Assembly: GCF_902364025.1 (NCBI RefSeq)
Contig: NZ_CABJCG010000003.1
Span: forward strand, 1 to 64,000
From: Enterocloster lavalensis
GTDB taxonomy: Bacteria; Bacillota; Clostridia; Lachnospirales; Lachnospiraceae
Reading direction: 5' to 3'
DNA length: 64,000 bases
In this document: one piece after another, positions 1 through 8,111 of the stretch
How positions within the stretch are numbered: position 1 is the stretch's first letter
How the letters are laid out: each line of letters opens with the position of its first letter
Translations under genes and position numbers: made by a program
The notes under the pieces: model-generated
Database searches by the model: none
Told to the model about the DNA's origin: nothing
Seen by the model: only the letters and a program-made list of their open reading frames with translations

Positions 1-94
1 TACCCCTTCTTTTGTGCTGTCGGGACCTTAGCAACATGACTTCCCGGAACTCGCCGCCGAACCCCTCCCCCGCCATGGGCGTACTTTCCAGCAT
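1..94 (-). CDS. Possible 5' end of a divergent gene, cut by the window edge
   Basis: A reading frame opens on the minus strand at an ATG at 94 (second in-frame ATG at 76) and stays open for 31 codons to the edge of the window. A purine-rich stretch (AAGGGGGGAG) lies immediately before the first ATG, rather too close for an ideal ribosome site; a GGAAAG precedes the second. The stretch is GC-rich like the other coding DNA while the 95-136 region is AT-rich. Too little protein is visible to recognise a family, so this may be chance. Confidence 0.25.
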   Translation of the reverse strand, partial: MLESTPMAGEGFGGEFREVMLLRSRQHKRRG

Positions 95-136
95 CTCCCC
101 CCTTAAAATATAAAGAAACTCTAAACTTTCAAAAAA

Positions 137-178
137 TTAGCACTCACCTCTTGACAGTGCTAACAATCGTGCTATAAT
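137..178 (+). promoter_or_regulatory. CIRCE operator overlapping a sigma70 promoter
   Basis: TTAGCACTC (137-145), nine bases, then CAGTGCTAA (155-163) is the CIRCE inverted repeat bound by the HrcA heat-shock repressor, with one mismatch in the right arm (C instead of G at its first base). A -35 TTGACA (151-156) lies inside the operator and a -10 TATAAT (173-178) follows after 16 bp, so bound HrcA would block RNA polymerase directly. The ribosome site AAGGAGG is at 211-217. Confidence 0.87.
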
Positions 179-225
179 AAGGGCATGAAAAGGAAATACC
201 GATACCAACCAAGGAGGAATTATCG

Positions 226-669
226 ATGATGCTGATACCCAGAAGAAATTATGGACTGAATTTATTTGATGAATTTTTCAATGATCCCTTCTTTACCGGA
301 AGCCGGGAGAAGGCGGAGGAGCCTAAGAATCTGCCGGTTATGAGAACCGATATCCGCGAGAAGGACGGGAATTATCTGTTGGACGTTGAATTGCCCGGCT
401 ATTCGAAAGAAGATATCCGCATTGAGCTGAAGGACGGTTACCTGACCATCACCGCTCAGGCCAGCGTGGATAGCGACGAGCAGGCCAAGGTCAGCTATAT
501 TCACAGAGAGCGCTATACCGGCTCCTGCAAGAGAAGCTTTTATGTGGGCGAACAGCTCCGCCAGGAGGATATTCACGCAGCCTTTACCAACGGCGTGCTG
601 CGCCTGACCGTTCCCAAGGACGCCCCCAAGGCGGTGGAGGAAGCGCCCAAGTATATCTCCATCAACTGA
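226..669 (+). CDS. Hsp20 / alpha-crystallin small heat-shock protein
   Basis: A 147-residue cytoplasmic holdase chaperone that binds unfolding proteins without ATP. The N-terminal arm is short (about 37 residues, with FDEFFNDPFF), the alpha-crystallin domain spans about residues 38-135 and contains the family signature GVLRLTVPK, and the C-terminal tail ends in an I-x-I motif (ISI) used for oligomer assembly. Length is normal for the family. The start is the first of two tandem ATGs, 8 bp after AAGGAGG. It is a single-gene unit with a CIRCE-controlled promoter and its own terminator, so heat induction through HrcA is expected. Confidence 0.95.
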   Translation: MMLIPRRNYGLNLFDEFFNDPFFTGSREKAEEPKNLPVMRTDIREKDGNYLLDVELPGYSKEDIRIELKDGYLTITAQASVDSDEQAKVSYIHRERYTGSCKRSFYVGEQLRQEDIHAAFTNGVLRLTVPKDAPKAVEEAPKYISIN

Positions 670-753
670 TTACATTTTATATCAATGACATGTTAGCCAC
701 CATGATTACTCCTATCCCCCTATTCACACTTTAACATAGATGAACCATCCTCA

Positions 754-813
754 AAAAGAGAATCCCTCCACCGCGGACCTTGTGAGTACGCGGGGAGGGG
801 ATTCTCTTTTTTT
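754..813. terminator. Bidirectional intrinsic terminator between hsp20 and frlB
   Basis: AAAAGAGAATCCC..TCC pairs with GGAGGGGATTCTCTTTT around a loop near 775-790, flanked by A and T runs on both sides. It can end transcription from hsp20 on the plus strand and from the long operon ending at 825 on the minus strand. Confidence 0.85.
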
Positions 814-824
814 CCATATGTAAA

Positions 825-1793
825 TTAATAATTCAACTTCCACATATAGCGACGCTGGGTCAGCGGGTGCTTTCTGGCCTCGGCGATGGCTTCGCCATAA
901 ACCCGCAACACGCCGTCCAGCAGGATCGGGTTAAAGTAGTCCTTCACGCTGGCCGGGATTTCGTTGCCCAGACCATAATCCTTGGCGTCTACCACGGTAA
1001 CCTTGGCGTCGAAACGGTTCAAAAATTCCAGAGCCCTGACGTCCATGGGACGGGTATTTCCATCGTTCATCAGCAGCATAAAGGGTTTGTCTTTCTCCAC
1101 CAGCTCAAATGGACCGTGGAAAAATTCTCCGGCGCTGAAGGAGGCGGAATCTACCCACTGCATTTCCATCAGGATAAAGCTGGAAAAGGTGTAGGCAACC
1201 TGCTGGGAGGGGCCGGAGCCCATCACGTAGATAACTCGTTCATCCTTGTTCTCCCGGGCAAATTTCTCAGCAAGCGGCTTGGCGTAGGGGATTGCGGCAT
1301 CGATCACGCCGTAGATTTTCTCAACACCTTTCATCATGTCCTCGTAGTCCTCATAACCCTCGTACTGCTCCAGAATCTCGGCCGCCAGCTGCAGGCACTT
1401 GGTCAGCTTCTGCATTTTGGCGGAATAACTCTCATGGAAGCCGTGGATGATAGGATAGTCCGCATTCTGGGCCAGAGGGGATTCCGGCGCGTTGGTCAGG
1501 CAGATCACGGGAGCCCCCTTCTCTCTGGCCATCTTGGAGGCCGCCACCGTCTCGGGGGTAGTTCCTCCCAGGGAACAGGTGATCACGATGCTCTTCTCCC
1601 CCAGATCGCTGGGCGGATCGAAATTGAACTCGTTGGCCGTGATCAGATCCGTGCGCAGCCTTTTGGCATTCCTCACCAGAAAGTATTTAGCCGTATACAG
1701 ATCGGACTGGGACGCCCCGCAGCCCACAAAATATACGTTATTGATCTCAGGGTATTTCGCTTTTACCTCTGTTACAATTTCCTTAATTGTCAT
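825..1793 (-). CDS. frlB: SIS-domain deglycase, FrlB-like (fructoselysine-6-phosphate deglycase family)
   Basis: A 322-residue double SIS-domain protein. FrlB enzymes split the phosphorylated Amadori product fructoselysine-6-phosphate into glucose-6-phosphate and the free amine. Visible family marks are the first-SIS phosphosugar loop around GCGASQSD, the CSLGGTTPET loop, the strongly FrlB-like SAGEFFHGPFELVE near residue 230, and the C-terminal RRYMWKLNY, which parallels the RRYYGGLVEY end of E. coli FrlB. I start at the ATG at 1793, which has GGAGGAGA upstream and lies inside the end of the preceding gene (11-nt overlap); an upstream in-frame ATG at 1835 lacks a good site. It is the last gene of the transporter operon. 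The alternative is a related glucoselysine or glycated amino-acid deglycase; the exact amine is not readable from sequence. Confidence 0.85.
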   Translation of the reverse strand: MTIKEIVTEVKAKYPEINNVYFVGCGASQSDLYTAKYFLVRNAKRLRTDLITANEFNFDPPSDLGEKSIVITCSLGGTTPETVAASKMAREKGAPVICLTNAPESPLAQNADYPIIHGFHESYSAKMQKLTKCLQLAAEILEQYEGYEDYEDMMKGVEKIYGVIDAAIPYAKPLAEKFARENKDERVIYVMGSGPSQQVAYTFSSFILMEMQWVDSASFSAGEFFHGPFELVEKDKPFMLLMNDGNTRPMDVRALEFLNRFDAKVTVVDAKDYGLGNEIPASVKDYFNPILLDGVLRVYGEAIAEARKHPLTQRRYMWKLNY

Positions 1794-2652
1794 CACTGTC
1801 TCCTCCTGCAAACAAAAGTTTAGAATTATATTCATACCGCCGGAAAAATTCCAGGCTGTCCTTTACCGCCTGCTCCGGTTCAAGATAATATTGTCTGTCC
1901 AGAAGCTCCAGCGCGATGTATCCCTGATACCCGGCGCTGTCTATTTCTTCCAGATAACCATTCATGTCCAGCCTGCCCTGGCCCAAAACCACATGCCCGC
2001 CCGGATATCCATCCGTAAAATGTATGTGGGCCAGCATTTCCCCGAACAGGCGAAAGAAATCCCTGGGGCGAAGCCCTTCCCGGGCGGCTCCGTCCGTGTC
2101 CAGCATTGGCAAAAGGTTCGGAGGATTTCCGGCCCCGTCCAGCAACACCTTCAATTCCTCCGGCCTGTGGGCGATGAACGTGGTGGTCCTGGCCAAAGCC
2201 TCCAGCACCAGCGTCACATTCCGCCTGATCGCATACTCCGCCAGTCGATTCAGACTGTCAATGCAAATGGCCACGCCCGTTTCCCGGCTGTAATCAAGCA
2301 TACTGCGCCCCGGAGTGACAAGCACCTTAGGACACTCCAAAAGCTCTGCGGCGTCGATGGCTTTTTTGAAGTAATTCAGGCTTCTGCGCCGCATCACGGG
2401 ATCCTCCACGGATATGCTCACCGGGTACTGGCACTGTTCCGGAGTAAGGCACACCGTCTTCACCCCTGCCCGCCGGATTTTTCCGGCAAACTCTTTCATT
2501 CTGAAATAGTCAAAATCATCCAGGTAGAAGTGTGGACCGGCCGCCCAGACCTCGATCCGATCCACCCCCAGGCGTTTCATGGACTCTAAAAAATAATTAA
2601 AGGAATACATGGCATAGGGATAATTCCCCACCGCAATCTGTGACCACCTCAT
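1783..2652 (-). CDS. frlC: FrlC-like sugar epimerase (xylose-isomerase-type TIM barrel)
   Basis: A 289-residue AP-endonuclease-2/xylose isomerase-type barrel. E. coli FrlC interconverts psicoselysine and fructoselysine (3-epimerase). Likely metal ligands are E151, D185, H211 and E249 (in LVLEAL, MLDTD, HIHFTD and ALELL). The N-terminal RIEVWAAGPHFY resembles the IEIWGGRPHAF segment of FrlC. The ATG at 2652 follows AAGGGGCT, 12 bp after the amidohydrolase stop. Together with FrlB and the FrlD-like kinase it completes a recognisable Frl set and would let the cell use epimeric Amadori compounds. Assignment as FrlC rests on context; as an isolated protein it would only be called sugar phosphate isomerase/epimerase. 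Confidence 0.75.
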   Translation of the reverse strand: MRWSQIAVGNYPYAMYSFNYFLESMKRLGVDRIEVWAAGPHFYLDDFDYFRMKEFAGKIRRAGVKTVCLTPEQCQYPVSISVEDPVMRRRSLNYFKKAIDAAELLECPKVLVTPGRSMLDYSRETGVAICIDSLNRLAEYAIRRNVTLVLEALARTTTFIAHRPEELKVLLDGAGNPPNLLPMLDTDGAAREGLRPRDFFRLFGEMLAHIHFTDGYPGGHVVLGQGRLDMNGYLEEIDSAGYQGYIALELLDRQYYLEPEQAVKDSLEFFRRYEYNSKLLFAGGDSDDN

Positions 2653-2664
2653 AGCAGCCCCTTT

Positions 2665-3909
2665 TTATACGCAGCAAATGCCCTTCATCATGTTTTTCTT
2701 GATTTTTCCGTCCTGCATGACAACCTTAATATTATCCGCCTTGCTCACCAGCCAGAGGTCCTCCAGCGGGTTCCCCTGGGCGATGATGATATCTGCCAGT
2801 TTGCCGGTCTCCAGGGTTCCCAGCTCATTTTCCCGCATCATCAGCTTGGAACCGGTCTTGGTGGCCGCCACAATAGTCTCCATGGGCGTCATCCCGATGG
2901 TTTCCGCCATCAGAGGCAGCTCCAGGCCGTTGTTGCCGTGTACGGTGATGGTTCCTCCGCCGAAGTCGCAGCCGCAGGCGATGGTCACACCGGCCTTGTA
3001 GGCCTTGCGCAGGTTCTCCTCCTTCGGTCCCTCGATGGCGCTCATCTTCTCCTTGACCCAGGGCTCCCGCTCGTCGATGTGCTGCCAGGACATGTAGCTG
3101 GTGGCCAGTGTGGGCACGATCCACGCGTTGTTCTTCAGCATCAGCTCGATGCTCTCGTCGTCCATCAGGGTGGCGTGCTCAATGGAGCGGACACCGCACC
3201 TGAGAGCCGCATTGATGGCGATTGCCGCATGAGCGTGGATCGCCACGTAAGAGCCCTGGTTCTCAGCTTCCTCCACAAAGGCGCGCAGCTCGGAATCCGA
3301 AAATTCTCTTGTAAAGATCTTGTTCCCCTGGCAGGAAATACCCGGGCCGCCCATGATCTTGATAAAATCGCAGTGCTCTCTAAAATGCATGCGCACCGTG
3401 CGTCTCACATTGTCCACGCCATCGCAGATCTCCGAATTGACGTTCCGGTCGGGATGAAGGGTGAACTCGATGGGGTAATCCTTGATATAATCCCAGTGTC
3501 CGCCGCTCTGGGCGATGGCCTTGCCGGAGGAACAGATTCTGGGGCCGTCGATGAGCCCTTCCTCCCAGGGCGCTTTCAGATAATTGGACAGACCGCCCAC
3601 TTCGCGGATGGAGGTAAAGCCCGCGTTTAAGATCTGCTTCATGTCCCGGAGGACCTGGCAGACCGCATGGTAGGCGTGGCGCTCGAAAATTTTATAATAG
3701 TTGTCACCCACACCCATGTGGACGTGCTGGTCGATGAATCCGGGCATAATGGTACCGTTCTCCACCTCAATCACTTCCGCACCTTCCGGAACCGTGTATT
3801 CCCACTCGTTACAGACAGCGGTAATCTTGTTGTCCGTCACCTCCACGATCCCCTTTTCCAGCGGCTCGCCGCCGTTGCCGTCGATCACTCTTCCCTTTAA
3901 CACATACAT
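2665..3909 (-). CDS. Metal-dependent amidohydrolase (imidazolonepropionase/prolidase-like)
   Basis: A 414-residue amidohydrolase-superfamily enzyme with a small beta-sandwich made from both ends and a TIM barrel. Metal and catalytic residues are visible: H62 and H64 in DQHVHMG, K184 in FIKIMGG (probable carboxylated lysine), H225/H227 in AIHAHA, H245 in EHATL, and D315 in GCDFGG. Relatives (COG1228) hydrolyse C-N bonds in peptides, N-acyl amino acids or cyclic amides. The ATG at 3909 after GAGGAGGAAAA is preferred over an in-frame ATG at 3933. It sits between the transporter permeases and the FrlC-like gene, which suggests that the imported substrate carries an amide or peptide bond that must be cut besides the Amadori linkage. 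No signal peptide, so it acts in the cytoplasm. Confidence 0.85.
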   Translation of the reverse strand: MYVLKGRVIDGNGGEPLEKGIVEVTDNKITAVCNEWEYTVPEGAEVIEVENGTIMPGFIDQHVHMGVGDNYYKIFERHAYHAVCQVLRDMKQILNAGFTSIREVGGLSNYLKAPWEEGLIDGPRICSSGKAIAQSGGHWDYIKDYPIEFTLHPDRNVNSEICDGVDNVRRTVRMHFREHCDFIKIMGGPGISCQGNKIFTREFSDSELRAFVEEAENQGSYVAIHAHAAIAINAALRCGVRSIEHATLMDDESIELMLKNNAWIVPTLATSYMSWQHIDEREPWVKEKMSAIEGPKEENLRKAYKAGVTIACGCDFGGGTITVHGNNGLELPLMAETIGMTPMETIVAATKTGSKLMMRENELGTLETGKLADIIIAQGNPLEDLWLVSKADNIKVVMQDGKIKKNMMKGICCV

Positions 3910-3954
3910 ACGTTTTTCCTCCTCTTCATTCAAATGCGTCCGTCCGGCGGCAGG

Positions 3955-4803
3955 TTATCCCTTCACCGCGCCCACTGCCAGTCCCCGCACAAAATATTTC
4001 TGGGTAAATGTAAATAATACAATAATCGGTATCGCCGAGATAACCATTCCGGCCATCAGCTTGGCCCACTCCGTTCCCGTCTCGGATTTCAGGGCGTTCA
4101 GCCCGTAAGGGATGGTTCTGAGAGCCGCCGACTCCGTGTACACCATGGAAAACAGAAAATCGTTCCACACATACCGGACCGTCAGGATCGTGCCGGTGGC
4201 CATGATGGGCTTGCTCATGGGGAGCAGAATGTGGGCAAAATTCTGAAAGCTGGAGCAGCCGTCGATGCAGGCTGCTTCCTCGATGTCCTTGGGCAGGGTC
4301 ATGAAGTACGACCACATCAGGAACATGGTGTAGGGAACCCGGAACGCCGTGTACACAAACACCAGTCCGGCATAGGAGTTGTACAAATGCAGCCCCTGGA
4401 GTATTTTATAGTTGGAGATCAGGCTCACCTGAGGCGCCAGCATGAGGCCGCACAGAAGATACATAAACCAGAACCTTCTGGAGCGGAAACGGTATCGGCT
4501 CAGAGCGAACGCCGCAAAGGAGGATACCACCGCAACCAGCGCTGAGGACAAAACCGTGATCACCAGGCTGTTGAAAAAATACCGTCTGATTCCGTTGTTC
4601 CAAATGCTGACATAGTTGGAAAATCTCCACTTGTCCGGCAGCCCGAAGGGGTTGGTCAGAAGCCCTGTGTTGTCCTTAAAACCGCTGAGCACCATCCAGA
4701 AGAGCGGATAAAACACGCCGATCAGCATGACCACCATCCCTGCGCCGATCAGGGTCCTCACGATCAGTACGGAGGCCGAAAGTCTGTTTTTATGCCTGGT
4801 CAT
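3955..4803 (-). CDS. Carbohydrate ABC transporter permease, MalG family
   Basis: A 282-residue inner-membrane permease with about six transmembrane segments and the cytoplasmic EAA loop (EEAACIDGCSSFQNFAHILLP), where the ATPase docks. The end KYFVRGLAVGAVKG is typical of MalG/CUT1 proteins. The ATG at 4803 starts one base after the stop of the partner permease and uses its GAAGGAGGG as ribosome site, so the two are translationally coupled. No ATPase gene is in the cluster; a shared MsmX/MalK-type ATPase encoded elsewhere is likely, as is usual for CUT1 systems in Firmicutes. Confidence 0.92.
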   Translation of the reverse strand: MTRHKNRLSASVLIVRTLIGAGMVVMLIGVFYPLFWMVLSGFKDNTGLLTNPFGLPDKWRFSNYVSIWNNGIRRYFFNSLVITVLSSALVAVVSSFAAFALSRYRFRSRRFWFMYLLCGLMLAPQVSLISNYKILQGLHLYNSYAGLVFVYTAFRVPYTMFLMWSYFMTLPKDIEEAACIDGCSSFQNFAHILLPMSKPIMATGTILTVRYVWNDFLFSMVYTESAALRTIPYGLNALKSETGTEWAKLMAGMVISAIPIIVLFTFTQKYFVRGLAVGAVKG

Positions 4804-4804
4804 G

Positions 4805-5692
4805 TTACACGCCCTCCTTCTCTTCATTTCCCATGTTGAACATGCGGATCTGCGCGATGGACAGCGCAAAGGTAATCACGAAGATCGCCGCTCCGATGGC
4901 TGAGGCGTAACCCATGGCGTCCTCCCGGAATCCGGTCCGGTAAAGCAGCGTTCCCATGACCTCCGAGGACCGCCCCGGTCCCCCTGCGGTCATGATGTAG
5001 ACCTCGTCAAACACCTTAAACGCGCCGATCAGCGTGGTTGTCAGGTTCAGCAGAATCATTTCCTTCACATTTGGCAGCGTTATGTAGAAAAAACTCTGGA
5101 GCGAGGTCGCGCCGTCGATTTTCGCCGCCTCGTAAAAATCATCCGGGATTCTCTGGATGGCAACCACAAAGAGCATTGCTGTGTAACCCACGAACTGCCA
5201 CTGGGAGGAAGCGATCACGCACCAGATCGCGGTGGAGGGTTTCCCCAGCCAGTCAATGGCCAGGGTTCCCAGGCCCACCGCCTTTAAAAAGCGGTTCACA
5301 AACCCCATGCTGGGATTCAGCATGAGCTGCCACATCAGAGATACCACCGATATGGAGATCAGAGAAGGAATGAAAAAAATGGTCCGGCAGAATCCCCCCG
5401 CTTTTCTCAGCCATTTCTGTTCCAATACCGCGGCCAGGACCAGCGCGAAGCCCACCTGGCACACCACCGATGTGACGGCAAAAAATAAATTGTTGATCAG
5501 GGCCGTCCAAAAGTTCTGGTCCTGAAACATTCTGACATAATTGCTCAGCCCGACCCAGACCTTTTCCGTATAGGTACTCCATCGGAACAGGCTGTAGTAA
5601 AAATTCAATCCGATGGCAACGTAGATAAAAACTGTTACCAGAACAAGCGCCGGAAGCAGATAAAGTCCCGCAGTCCATTTTTTATTATACAT
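4805..5692 (-). CDS. Carbohydrate ABC transporter permease, MalF family
   Basis: A 295-residue permease with six predicted membrane helices, beginning LYLLPALVLVTVFIYVAIG, and the EAA loop EAAKIDGATSLQSFFYITLP. It forms the heterodimeric channel with the downstream MalG-type subunit. It lies 45 bp after the binding-protein gene. In Bacillus subtilis the equivalent FrlN/FrlM pair imports fructosamines, which fits the enzymes at the end of this operon; the substrate assignment is by context. Confidence 0.92.
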   Translation of the reverse strand: MYNKKWTAGLYLLPALVLVTVFIYVAIGLNFYYSLFRWSTYTEKVWVGLSNYVRMFQDQNFWTALINNLFFAVTSVVCQVGFALVLAAVLEQKWLRKAGGFCRTIFFIPSLISISVVSLMWQLMLNPSMGFVNRFLKAVGLGTLAIDWLGKPSTAIWCVIASSQWQFVGYTAMLFVVAIQRIPDDFYEAAKIDGATSLQSFFYITLPNVKEMILLNLTTTLIGAFKVFDEVYIMTAGGPGRSSEVMGTLLYRTGFREDAMGYASAIGAAIFVITFALSIAQIRMFNMGNEEKEGV

Positions 5693-5737
5693 TCCCTCTC
5701 ATCTCCCATCAGCAGCCTTCTCCCAAAGCGGACCGGA

Positions 5738-7090
5738 TTACTTCTGCTCCGCTTTTACACGTTCCACTTCCGCTCTCACGGCGTTCATCACATCCTCAGG
5801 CGTTTTCGTCGTAAACATTTCCTGAATGGACGACTGGTACACATTGGCCACAGCGCCGTCCATCTCCACATCCAGAACTGAAATGAATCCCTCGCACTGA
5901 TTGATGATATCCACCGCCTTGCGCAGCTGGGGGAAGGAGTCCTGATCGTCGCCCGCCACCGAGTTCACCGTGGACACAAATCCCAGCTCCTTCTGCATCT
6001 GCTTCTGGTTAGCCTCATTGTAGAAGAATTTCAGGAAGTCCACCACCACTTCCGGGTGCTCGCTCTTGGAGGAAACGGCGAACTGGTCGATCCAGGCCAC
6101 CATGGTTTCGGTGTTTCCAGCCGCTCCCGCAACCTGGGGAAGCGGGAAAATATCCCAGGAGCCCTCTTCCATCTTGTCAAAATACTGTGTTTTGAAGCTG
6201 GCGCACTGGTCGTAGATCATCGCGGTCTGTCCCGCCGCAAACATCTCCTTGGCGATGTTCTGGGAGGTGGAAGGCATTCCCTCCATAAAGTAACCCTTGT
6301 CATACATATCCTTTACCAGCTGCAGGGCCTTCACATAACCCGGATCGGAAAATGCTCCCGACGTGAGGTAGTAGTCGCCCTCCAGCGTCTCCATGGGAAC
6401 CATCTGCACATTCAGGGCGGAAATATAATGAGCCGCCGCCCACTGCTCCGCATCTCCCATGGCGAGAGGCGTTACGCCGTTGGCTTTCAGGGTTTCGCAG
6501 ACATTCATAAACTCGTCCCAGGTTTTCGGCTCCTGAAGATTATACTGTTCAAATACTTTTGTGTTGTACAGCACAAAGTTCACGCAGGTACGGATCGGCA
6601 GACTGTACTGCTTCCCGTCCACCTGTCCGGTGGTCAGGATTCCCTGGTTGAAAGCGTCCTTAAACGCCGCGTCCTCCTCCAGATAGGGAGTCAGGTCTGC
6701 GATGGCTCCGCTGTTTGCAAACCGTTTCACCCATTCGCCGTCCCAGGTAAAGAACAGATCCGGCATATCGCCTCCCCCGAGCATGATGCGAATCTTTTCC
6801 TTGTAAGCTTCGTTGGGGATCACCTCCGTCTCAATGATCACATCGGGGTGCTCCGCCATATAGGCCTCGGTCAGCGCGTTCCAGTAGGGAAGCCTGTTTT
6901 CTTCCGCCCACTGGTGCATGAACCGGATCTTGACCTTGCCGCCGCCGGACGCCCCCGCATCCGCATCCGCCGTCTGTCCCGCCTCAGCGGTTCCCGTTCC
7001 CCCCGGATCCGCAGCGTTTGTTCCGCCGCACCCCGTCAGAATGCATCCCGCCAATACTGCCGCCACCAACGCTGATACCATTTTTTTCAT
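5738..7090 (-). CDS. Extracellular sugar-binding lipoprotein, family 1 (FrlO-like by context)
   Basis: A 450-residue lipoprotein. The signal peptide ends in the lipobox LTGC with the lipidated cysteine at residue 21, followed by a Gly/Ala/Thr-rich tether (about residues 22-50) and a family 1 solute-binding fold beginning KIRFMHQWAEENRLPYWNAL. It captures the substrate outside the cell for the two permeases downstream. The ATG at 7090 follows AAAGGAGAG. First gene of the transporter/deglycase operon, under the promoter at 7135-7163. Confidence 0.9.
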   Translation of the reverse strand: MKKMVSALVAAVLAGCILTGCGGTNAADPGGTGTAEAGQTADADAGASGGGKVKIRFMHQWAEENRLPYWNALTEAYMAEHPDVIIETEVIPNEAYKEKIRIMLGGGDMPDLFFTWDGEWVKRFANSGAIADLTPYLEEDAAFKDAFNQGILTTGQVDGKQYSLPIRTCVNFVLYNTKVFEQYNLQEPKTWDEFMNVCETLKANGVTPLAMGDAEQWAAAHYISALNVQMVPMETLEGDYYLTSGAFSDPGYVKALQLVKDMYDKGYFMEGMPSTSQNIAKEMFAAGQTAMIYDQCASFKTQYFDKMEEGSWDIFPLPQVAGAAGNTETMVAWIDQFAVSSKSEHPEVVVDFLKFFYNEANQKQMQKELGFVSTVNSVAGDDQDSFPQLRKAVDIINQCEGFISVLDVEMDGAVANVYQSSIQEMFTTKTPEDVMNAVRAEVERVKAEQK

Positions 7091-7117
7091 ATGCCGCTCT
7101 CCTTTTTATGATTGTAT

Positions 7118-7163
7118 TGACATGTCATGTAGATATTATAAGATATGTTATATTGATTTGCAA
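7118..7163 (-). promoter_or_regulatory. Promoter and putative GntR operator of the transporter/frl operon
   Basis: On the minus strand TTGCAA (7163-7158), a 17-bp spacer and TATAAT (7140-7135) form a good sigma70 promoter. A TGTTATA half-site lies at 7146-7152 in the spacer and a perfect palindrome TGACATGTCA at 7118-7127 near the expected start of transcription. Similar elements occur at the promoters of the regulator and kinase genes, so this is probably where the GntR protein encoded at 7311-8027 binds. Confidence 0.65.
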
Positions 7164-7241
7164 GAGTTCCAAAGAATAAATCTTTATTTTGTCTATAATA
7201 TTCAATTATATCTTTTGTTTTATAGCATTATGCACAAAATA

Positions 7242-7288
7242 AAGGTTGTGATCCAACAGCACATTATATGTTGTTATATCACAACCTT
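7242..7288 (-). terminator. Intrinsic terminator after the GntR regulator gene
   Basis: AAGGTTGTGAT (7242-7252) and ATCACAACCTT (7278-7288) are a perfect 11-bp inverted repeat with an inner CAACA/TGTTG stem. On the minus strand it is followed by a T-rich run. It lies 22 bp past the stop of the regulator gene and separates the kinase/regulator unit from the transporter operon promoter. Confidence 0.7.
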
Positions 7289-7310
7289 GTTTTGTAATGA
7301 TTTCCGGTTT

Positions 7311-8027
7311 TTAAATGATAACGGTCATCTTATACCGCGACAGATTGATCGTATTTTTACAGTAATGGACCGGCTCTCCCTGCTGGCTGTAGACCATGCT
7401 TTTGGTCACCAGAAGAGCTTCCCGCTCTTTCACCTCAAGCAGGCGGCTTTCCTCCTCGCTGGCATAGCAGATCTCGATCTCCATGGTACTGTGCCCCAGG
7501 CTTATGCCCTGATCCGCCAGCATCTGGTAGATGGAGGTGGTGAGATCCTGCCCCATCAAAAACGCATATTTCTGCGAAAAGCGGACCTCCTCCAGGATCA
7601 CCGGCACATCGTCGCTGAGGCGCAGCCTGACAATGCGGATCACCTTCTCGTTGGATTTGATCTGGAGATTCTCAATATCCTTGACCGTCGGCTCCGCCAG
7701 CTCGGCGGCCAGCAGTACAGCACCGGCCTTTTTGCCCTCTGCGGCGCAGTTCTGCGTAAATCCCATAATTCCCTCAACCCGCCGGTGCATCTTCCGTTCC
7801 GCCACAAAAGCGCCCACTCCCTGGCGTTTTACCAGAATCCCGTCCTCCACCAGAAGTTCCAGCGCCTTGCGCACCGTAATCCTGCTGACGCCGTACTCGG
7901 CGCTGAGCTCCGCCTCGGTCATCAGCTGCTGGCCTTCTTTCAGCTCACCGTCTGAAATCTGTTGTTCAATCACCTCAAATAACTGTTTATAGAGTGGCAC
8001 GCTGGAGCCTTTTTTCAGTTTTTCCAT
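7311..8027 (-). CDS. GntR-family transcriptional regulator with UTRA ligand domain (FrlR-like)
   Basis: A 238-residue HutC-subfamily GntR regulator. The winged-helix domain is at about residues 8-75 (LMTEAELSAEYGVSRITVRK is the helix-turn-helix) and the UTRA effector domain at about 95-235. Such proteins usually repress sugar or amino-sugar genes and release DNA when bound by a phosphorylated intermediate. The ATG at 8027 follows CTGGAGGGAC; an upstream in-frame ATG at 8060 would lie inside the promoter. Third gene of the kinase unit. Its own promoter carries a clean inverted repeat, so autoregulation is likely; FrlR of E. coli and B. subtilis belongs to the same family. Confidence 0.9.
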   Translation of the reverse strand: MEKLKKGSSVPLYKQLFEVIEQQISDGELKEGQQLMTEAELSAEYGVSRITVRKALELLVEDGILVKRQGVGAFVAERKMHRRVEGIMGFTQNCAAEGKKAGAVLLAAELAEPTVKDIENLQIKSNEKVIRIVRLRLSDDVPVILEEVRFSQKYAFLMGQDLTTSIYQMLADQGISLGHSTMEIEICYASEEESRLLEVKEREALLVTKSMVYSQQGEPVHYCKNTINLSRYKMTVII

Positions 8028-8048
8028 GTTTGTCCCTCCAGTACAACT

Positions 8049-8087
8049 TGTTATAACCACTATAACATTGATCCATCAAAAAATCAA
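8049..8087 (-). promoter_or_regulatory. Promoter and palindromic operator of the GntR gene
   Basis: TGTTATA (8049-8055), five bases, TATAACA (8061-8067) is a perfect inverted repeat. On the minus strand it overlaps a -10 TATAGT (8064-8059), with a -35 TTGATT (8087-8082) 17 bp upstream. The geometry is that of a steric repressor site 22 bp before the start codon. Confidence 0.65.
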
Positions 8088-8111
8088 ACAGGACCGGAAA
8101 ATTTTCCCTTA

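Noticed and set aside
6056..7075. 339-residue antisense frame over the binding-protein gene
   Set aside because: Shadow frame; the lipoprotein on the minus strand has signal peptide, lipobox and ribosome site.
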